This document shows positions 51,501 through 60,500 of a stretch of DNA of 64,000 nt, one piece after another. Made by a program: the position numbers and the translations under genes. Source of the DNA: Patiria pectinifera (Eukaryota; Echinodermata; Asteroidea; Valvatida; Asterinidae); contig CM057144.1 in NCBI GenBank assembly GCA_029964075.1, forward strand, positions 5,541,281-5,605,280, written 5' to 3'. Numbering within the stretch: position 1 is the stretch's first letter; each line of letters begins with the position of its first letter. The notes beneath the pieces were generated by a model. That model was given only the letters and a program-made list of their open reading frames with translations, had not been told where the DNA came from and made no database searches.

Positions 51501-54500
51501 TGGAGCAGCCTGCTGCAGATGACGTTAACACCACCTCCATGTTCAGCGAGAAGTTTGAGGAGGAAGTGTACCCACCCGATGTGGAGAAGAGCCCCGACCC
51601 AACCAAGACTGGGACCTCCTGGTCTAAATCCAAGGATAAATCTGTGGCTCGTTATGGTAGGACTTTTGCAAGATGTGTTGCTCTGCTTAAAATTTGCTTC
51701 ACAGTGATTTATTATTTTTGGTTACTTTTTTAACGGCGATTGACAACTATTTTACGTTCTTGCCTACTTTGACACAAATCATCAAAACCTGGGGATCAGT
51801 AATTAGCAATGTATCTCCTCAAACTATGTGTATTGGCTGCATGCACAAGTACCCCATCACCATTGACAGAGAGACATATAATAAACACTTGAATGCCATT
51901 GCCATTATTCATCTGGCACACCCATGGGAAGGCAATCCAGGGTTGTGGACATTTGAATAAATATTAGTTGTGCACATTCAGGGCCAGAAACCGATACCGC
52001 AGTCTCAGCAGGCTAGCTTAGCCAGTCCGATTATCACTCAAAGGGTCGGTTCATACTCGGCGCAAACGTGAATGCGAATTTGTGAACGCAGGTTTTTTCA
52101 GTTGAAAAGCTGGCTCTGATTGACAGGTGTACACATCATCAATAAGTATCTACTTAAAATCCATTCTCTAGGGACATGTAATTCAAAGGACAAATATTCC
52201 AACACACATGAATAAAACCATAATCCCAACTATATACCATTTTAAACCAGCCCAACCCAGGCTAACTATTTTTTTGTCATTGCAATGGTTGATTTACAGA
52301 ACGACTGACCGACAGCTTTGAGACCGTCTCTCGAATATATACAGCATTAAGACACGTTATTGCAATCCACCCCGAGCTGGCTGGTTATGAAAATTAGTCT
52401 AGATAGATAACCGTATGCTTGCGAGCCTATGCATGTACTCACTGTGTCCCTCACACTGGCGCTCTCATAATAGTCACCCCACCCCATCTACTAGTGCTCA
52501 TGAGTTTCTAGAGATCATATCATATGATTATCTATGACCATCCATGCCTCTTCCATCCCCAGAGTACTGCGTGAGTAGCTCTGCAGACCTCCTAGATGAC
52601 ATCATTCCCTGCATGGTGGTTGGCAACTCCTCTGGCTCCGTGGCCATCGAGAACGGATTGATTATCATACGAGCCGGAGACCGGGAGGAGAGATACAACC
52701 TGGATGACTATCAGTTACCCAAAGACACCACCAAGATAATTGACATCCCACCAAAGTTCAACATGGAACCTGGCAAGTAAGTGTATACAGGCAGTGTGTC
52801 AATTTATTTGATTGTTGCCTTACATTGTTCTTCGGGATGGAGTGGGTCTTTTGTAGACTTATAAAATATTGAACCATCTTAACCATGGCTAAAATTAATA
52901 ACTGCCGTCTTTGAAATAATACCTTTTGATTTCATTCGCATTATTTCTCTTTTTAATGTGCAGGAGTCTTTACTCTTGGATGAAAGTGTGCAATGCGGCC
53001 AAACTTTGTGTGACAACACCAGCAGGAACAAGCACTATACTGGGTCAGTATATCATCGTCCAGGATGAGAACCTATAGAGCAGTACGATGAACCAGCATG
53101 GCCCTAAAACCGTTAGACTTTTAGACTGGAGCTAGACAAGGTTAACTTGTTTAATTGATAACTTGTTCTGGCAACTTGAATCCTGCTGGTAAGGCCGCAA
53201 TGTACAATGATATGTATTGCTTTCTGTGACTTATCCAATAGAGAACGGTGATATGATGATGACATCATCCAATGGTACCGACCTCGTCCTGAAATCACCA
53301 ACAAGCCAGAATGGGAAAACGGGGGATATAGGCAACCACTTTGATTTCACTGTGGCTACAAAGGGAGGTAGGTACAAATCATGTGTTGTCCAATACAGAA
53401 TACAATTTAAGTTATAACAAGTCAAATGAGACAAAGAAGAGTACAATGTGACCACTTTGATTTCCTTGTGGCTACAAAAGGAGGCAGGTGCAACCAAATG
53501 ATGTAAGATAACAATGATGTGCATTCGCCTCATCAAGACATCAGCAGCCGATTTCATGAAACAATGCATAACTTATGCCTTGCCTGGGACTTATGCTTAT
53601 TAATATTGCGCAGTTTGAAGTGTTGCGCAGCTTGCGCAATAAATAGTGGCGTAAGTAGACGTAAGCCATTGTGGACAGTTTTGTGAAATCGGCTGCAGCA
53701 AACCTGATGGAAAAGTTTGACAGGTAACCTCTTGTTTTTGAAAAGTTGTTAGTATTAGGTACTGTAGAGATGTTGACCTTTAGTGCATTGATAGTTTTCA
53801 CTAGGCTTGGCTGTGAGACAATTTAGTGATTCTGTAAAGGGTCTTGGTATGTGCTCTGTGGATCTCAGGTAATACAAGGGATCTTTGACTTCAATGTCTC
53901 GGAACTTGAAACGTTCTTGTCCAATTATTGGAGCATTCTTTTGGGGCTGCTTTCCTGACATACCATCCTGCATGTGCACATATCGGCACTGTTTTCATGA
54001 ACTGACACGCACGTGGTGTGTGCGTGCACTTCGTGAAGTTTTGCATATGATTATTTTTGTTTGAACTGACACGCAAGCTTACACTGTGGTGGAAATACAG
54101 CTCGAAGAAAACGCTTTGAAAGGTTTGACGCGATTTTACCCCATTCATGGGTTTATTGAATCATTTAATGTAAAAATCTGTTAACTAGTGAAAGGCAATG
54201 TTGACTTGAACTGGTGCATAGTTAATTAGAAATTGAATAATTAAGGCAGGTTTTATTTAAGTCTGGAAAACAAAAATGACGACTCTAGGCTTGGATATCA
54301 GTTTGTAAAGAGAATCAAGAAAACTCGGGGACCACCGGGTGTCAGTTCGTGGTGTTAGTAACGAAAAACCGCAGCCTTCCTGTACAAGAATACATGCTGT
54401 TTGCAGGCTGATTTTGTTTGGTTAACTGGGACTTCGTTTGGCTTTTAAAGCTCTTGGTGGGTTTAACATATATATAAGTGCGTGTGTTTAATGTCTTCTG

Positions 54501-57500
54501 TATATTTGTCACGAAAAAACATGTTTTTCTGATTACGTTGTTTATTTCAATGTTCCTTGGAAAGCGAATAGCACCACGTATTGTCTGACATTGACCATGA
54601 TGTTTGTTTGGGAGAGTGCCCCCACGTAAGATGGTGTCAAGTCCCCAGTCCCCGCCCCCTTTTTATTATAGGAAGGCCGGGTGTCCAGCGAAAAAAAGCC
54701 TGTCTACCTTCCAGCAAGGATAATATTGAGTTGCCCCCCCCCCCCACACACACTGTAACATGTAGCCCCCTCTACCCCACTCGCTACTCCCCCCCTCCCC
54801 AGGATGAGAACCCTGGCTACGCCGCTGTCGAGTATGAGCATCAGACGCCACCAGCAGTGCATTCGAGTGTCCCTATGGTCCCCCATCAGTCTGCCTTTTT
54901 AACTATTGAGCAAGTATTTTTGCACATAATCCTACCGGACTGCTGAACAATTGACTGACAAAACTCCAAACTTTGCAGGTCTGCCGCAGGGCGGTTCACT
55001 CATCCTAGGCCTGCTGGATGCCGATAGAACCAACCAGGAATTCACATCAGACGCTCCCCTCGAGTATACACCCTACATCACTAATCCCCTGAACACCATC
55101 CAGTACACATCAAGACTGCTTAGGCACAGGTTGGTCTGACTGCCCACTTCATTGCATTTGAAGAGTTCCTTTCAAAAACGCGATAAACACCATTTTGGTA
55201 CCTATTAGAATCATGTCGTTCCCGGATCGCTCACAGTCAGTTTTTGTCTGTTTACAAAATACAATAAGTGAAAAATGTGCAGGAATGGTAGATAGTACCG
55301 TGTTACTACTTGCTATAGAGCAATTAGTGGAGGCCATAGTGCATGCTTGCAAATGATTCACACACACACTAAGAGCCAGTTCAGATTCCACACGAATGTG
55401 GATGTGAAGTGAAATTGAAGTCAAGCAAAATTACATTGGAGTGAAATGTGTTAAGTTTTTAAGGATTTGAAACACATTAACCTTACTTTGACATCACAAA
55501 GTCGCATGCACTTTTGTCTGAAATATTAACCGGCCGTTTAAGCGATGAGTACACACAATGATCTGAATGTGCACAATCCTGTTTCGTCTTTGTGGAAGTG
55601 CTCTGCACAAAATTACAAGACATTCAAGTATCCAATATCTATCTCTCTCTATCTTTATTACTGTTGATTAGGGGCTTTGGTTTACTGATTTTGTGGAATC
55701 AGTATATTCAAATTAATATGTTGAACTGGTCTGCATTCCGGTTTGAACAAGCCTGTCAAACTACTTGGGCAAAGAAAATTGAATATTTACTCTGAGACAT
55801 TTACAAATCTATGTATACATCATTTATGTATACATTGATAATTGATTCGTCTGAGTTTATAATGTACACTGGACCATTTGAAAGTCCTGTTCCAGTGACC
55901 GTCCATGTTCCCATTTAAATTTATTTGTTTATTATATTATTTTTATTTCTTGCTGGTAATGAAACCAAGGAATCCTCAAAAGTGACCTGGGCACTGTAGC
56001 TTGCAAGCTTGAATAAACCCTGTAGAGAGAAGACAATGAGCAGAAATTACAGATTTAGAAGTGGGAGGAAAACCCAAGAAGAATATTCTGGAGAAAACCC
56101 ACGGAATCAGATAGGGAATGAAAACCCAATCCAAACGTGGCCAGGGCAAGAATCGAACCGGGCCATAGCAGTGGAAGGCGAGGAAAGTAACCACGGCACC
56201 AACCTGACTTCCTTGCAAGTGACTCCAGTAGTTGTGCAGTCTCCTAAAGACAGAAAGAGCACAATGTTTCACTTTTAATTTGACCTGTTCTTAACATTTG
56301 CGCACATAGCACTGCAGTAAATTAATGACTTATTGTTTTCTTGCTGCACACTGTAGGGTACGCTATGTCTATGAACCAACATTCTACATCACCAGTCTTG
56401 GGCAGACAGAGCTGCGTGGACCCATGGTCATCAATCTCACTCTCAGCTCACTGGGCAACTGGACAGACACAAAGCATAGACTAATCTACTGGGATGTTGG
56501 TAAAAGAACTACTGTATTGTAACTATTGAAACTAAGTGTCCCAAGAATTTCAAATGTATGAACAGAAAAGTGTCATATCCCAAATTGGAATAAAAAAGTT
56601 CAAGTTTTTCTGTCAATCTGTTATATTTTTGCACAGATAATTCTGAATGGCGAGATGCAGCCAAGACATGCAGTGATATGGATCAGATAACTTACACTGA
56701 TGATGGTGCACAGGTCAATGTTGAGGTAAGTCCTTTCAAGACATATAGGATCTTTTGCATTTATCCCAAAACTAACCGACTGGATTATTATCCAAATGGT
56801 TTCCTGGATTAAAGATCGGACTGGTTAAACTTTCTATGTGACAAACCAATGTGTGTTCTTCTTAGGTTTGTTCTACGAGGTCACCATCAGCCTCATCACC
56901 CTCAGAGGCGACACGCAAGCGGCGCCAGGGATCAGACCCACCCTTCTTCAGCCGTGAGACCCATTTTGCACTGGCTCAGGTCACTACCGCCATCCCAAAT
57001 AACCCGCCGGAAATCTCAGATCTGCCTGAATACTTCTACATGAATGAGGACCAAGGTTTGTCTATATGCGTAGCCTTTAAAGGTAGAGTAGATCATTGGC
57101 AAATATATCCCAAAAGTAATTGCCCAGATTTACAGCTAAAAAGCTTACTTGGTTGAAAGCTAGTAATGACACTAAACACCCTGTGAAATTATGCCTTGTG
57201 GCAAGCTGTCATTTTGAAGAAAATGATAAATGAATGTCATTTCTAAAGATGTGTCAAGTGACACATATTTGGAAATATCCATTGGTAGTCGGTTTGTAAC
57301 TGGGCGAGTCTGTGTAGGGTACGTGCAAGCATTGAGACAAGGCACATGCGTGCGCAGTTGCTGCTATTCGGCTGTTTTAAGTGCCTGACATCGTGGAGAG
57401 AATATGACTCGGCAACTTTTGAAACCAAGATCCTGGAATATTGTTTTCTCGGAATATACAGCAATCACAGAGCTAAAACGTCATCGTCTTTAGATTTTGA

Positions 57501-60500
57501 GCATGTTTGTTGCTTCAAACAAAAACAAATGCACAAATGACAAGTGATCTACTTTACCGGTGAATAATAGCATAATTCTTTGCTGATTAATTATATACAT
57601 GAACATTCCTTCGTACAGTGAAAATGAGCTTCGTTGCCAGTACTTTGGGGATCCATATACCTTTTTGTTCTACAGGTACTTTGGTCTACACACTTCTAGT
57701 AAGCGACCCCGAGGATGACATCCTTGCTTTTGAGGTTGACCAGATTGGAGACCTGAGAGGAGAAGCAAATATCACTGAGGATGGAGTACTGAGCTTCACA
57801 CCATGTCTGGATTGTCAGGGGACCGCCACCCTGCAAATCACTGGTGAGACTTCAGTAAATATTCAATACCAGACTGTGGGCGGTCTTGGTTGTGAATGGT
57901 TAAGCTCTTAGGGTTGGATTGTACGTACTCTATTTTAATTAGGTACGTGTAGTGCCGGTCAGTTTACTGTTGCATGCACTTAAGTACCCACCTTCGGTCC
58001 CCTTAATCTTAGAGTTGTCTTTGTAATATACATGTATATGCATAAGCATAAGGTTATGCTGTGAGAGACAACAGAAAAATCAGTGCCACGGTATCAAAAC
58101 AAACGAGCAATGTTTAAAATGTCGAAGCTGACTCTTATTCATATCGCAATTACCTCCATCTTATACTTGAAGGTTTGCATGGTGGAACGTCTAAAGATGT
58201 AAGGTAATTTGCGGTGACACCATTTACATAAATCTCATGTGACTGGGTGTGGTTCTGGAAAGAGCCAGCTCCTAACACGACAGTATATTTTGAAGGATCC
58301 TTAATCTTATCCATTTTGCAAGTCAACTTATTTTTACTTGTTTCTCATTCTTTCTGTCAGTGAAAGAAGTTCAGACCTTTGCTGAGATAGCGCCCCTGTC
58401 TACCACTGTCAACATTTCTATTGAGGTCAAGCCGGTCAATGATAACCCGACCCTGTTCAGTGCACAGGATGGGAGCATTGTTGGAAACGGGCGGAGTGCA
58501 CTGGTAAGTCAAACAACAATAACTATATATAACTATATGCAAAGCATGATCATATAACCATACAACCATAACCAGATCCATAAATATTGTTGGAAATTGG
58601 TGGAATGCACTGGTTAGTCAATCAACAATAACTAATATGCAAAGCATGATCATATAACCATAAAACCATAACCATATCCATAAATAACCATTAGCAAAAG
58701 CATAACCATAACCTCAGCCATCTAATTTAACTATAAACATCATATAAAATAGCACTCAATGTGGGTAAATGTGTCATGAATTGTGTTTTGTGAAAGACTG
58801 TTGCAATTTTTCAGATGGTATTTGTTTTGCTTTGTCTTTGCGGCAGCTGATAGTTGAGCAGAACACCGGGTCCAACGTCGCCTACAAGGATCTGACGCTT
58901 GTGCTTGGAGCCTATGACCCTGACATCAACGATAACCTGACCATTGTAACTCAGCCTCCATCGTATGGAACCCTGGAAGAGACACACCAGTCGGAAGAAG
59001 TACCCTCAACCCAGAACTGCAGTGACCCCTCTGTTGACAGCGAAGAGCCAACCATCCCTTGTGAACTTAAGGTACCGCATGACGGGGTAAGTAAAGACAC
59101 ATTATTATAAGCTTTATTTGTATTTTTCTGAGTCAAGAACCCTTGAAAGTATTCAACTGGCCCCTTACATTTCACTGTGATGTTTCTCACCTTCCAGGAG
59201 GACATGAGTTGGACAACATCAAAGTACACGTATGCTCCAAACCCTAACTACCACGGCAGGGATAGTTTCCTTGTCTTGGCGGAGGACCTGTCTGGAGCCA
59301 TGTCTCAGCTACTGGAGGTACAGATTGCTGTGCTGACCAACCCTTGCATCCATGAAGGCACCTGCAAAGGTGGGTTGCTTACCAAACTAATGCCCAATTT
59401 GACATCAACGGGCAAGGGCTTGAAAGGATCGTTAAAAACAAACTAGTAACATTCTCTATTGGAAACAAAACTAGCAGTAGACTATTACTGAGTTTAAAGG
59501 TAAGGAGACACTATCACATTTCCTTTTTTTCATTGGAGTAATGTTCTATTGAGACTTTTGTTATCGTGAAGATGTTTAGCTTTTGCACAAAATAATGAAC
59601 ATGTTTGTACCCCTTCCATCTGGTCAGGAGCATTGAACTCATAGTCTGCGAGAAAATCTCCAGGATGTGGGTTCCAGTCCAGCTTGGGGTTATGGTATGT
59701 GTGTGTCCTTGGCAAAGGCACTTTGTCACTCATTGCTTCTCTCCACCCAGGAATTATTGGGCACCTGTGAAGGTAGAAATGGTTATTGTGGTTGATTTCA
59801 GCTGCTTTGCACAAAAATGGCAGCATCCAGCGGTATACTCCCACAGGGAGTTGAGGTTGTCTATGGAGTGTTTCTTTGGCGCAATGAGCAGGGTAATAAT
59901 GATTAAGCGCCAATAATGGTAAATACATATGTTAATAAATTCATTATTTTTTTACAGGTCCTACTGAAGACCCTAATTGTACCTCCCCAGCAAGAAGCAG
60001 CAGCTTTGAGTCCTACTTCTGTGCCTGTCAGCCCGGCTGGGTGGGCGACATCTGCCAGACTGATTACAATGAGTGTCAGTCCACACCGTGTGAATACCCA
60101 TACGTCTGCTATGATCACCTCGATGGATTTGCGTGTGCGTGTCCGTTGACTGATCCAGTGTGCGACGACCTGCATTGGACGTCAGTATTCAATACCGTTT
60201 GATATTTCTGCATTATTTAGTCACATAACACATTAGTCATTGAGACTCGTATTCGTCACTGTCTTCTTTTATACTTCTGCAGAGCTAAGGTAGCCCTTGG
60301 TGTGGTGTGCAGTCTTCTTATCCTGTTCATCATTGCTGCTGTGGTCTTCATTGTGTACAAGAGGCATCACACCAAAAAGTAAGCAATACGCACAAAACGT
60401 AAACAAATAAAGTAAAATACTTAATGCTAGTGATTATGTTTATCAGAGGGACAACATGGAAAAGTTTATGTTGTGACTCCTAAACAGTTAGCTTCGTGAC

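Noticed and set aside
54803-54890. Open stretch DENPGYAAVEYEH between exons 21 and 22 as an extra exon
   Set aside because: Exon 21 joins exon 22 directly in phase, and this stretch lies in a C-rich, repeat-like part. Its ends do not give matching phases.
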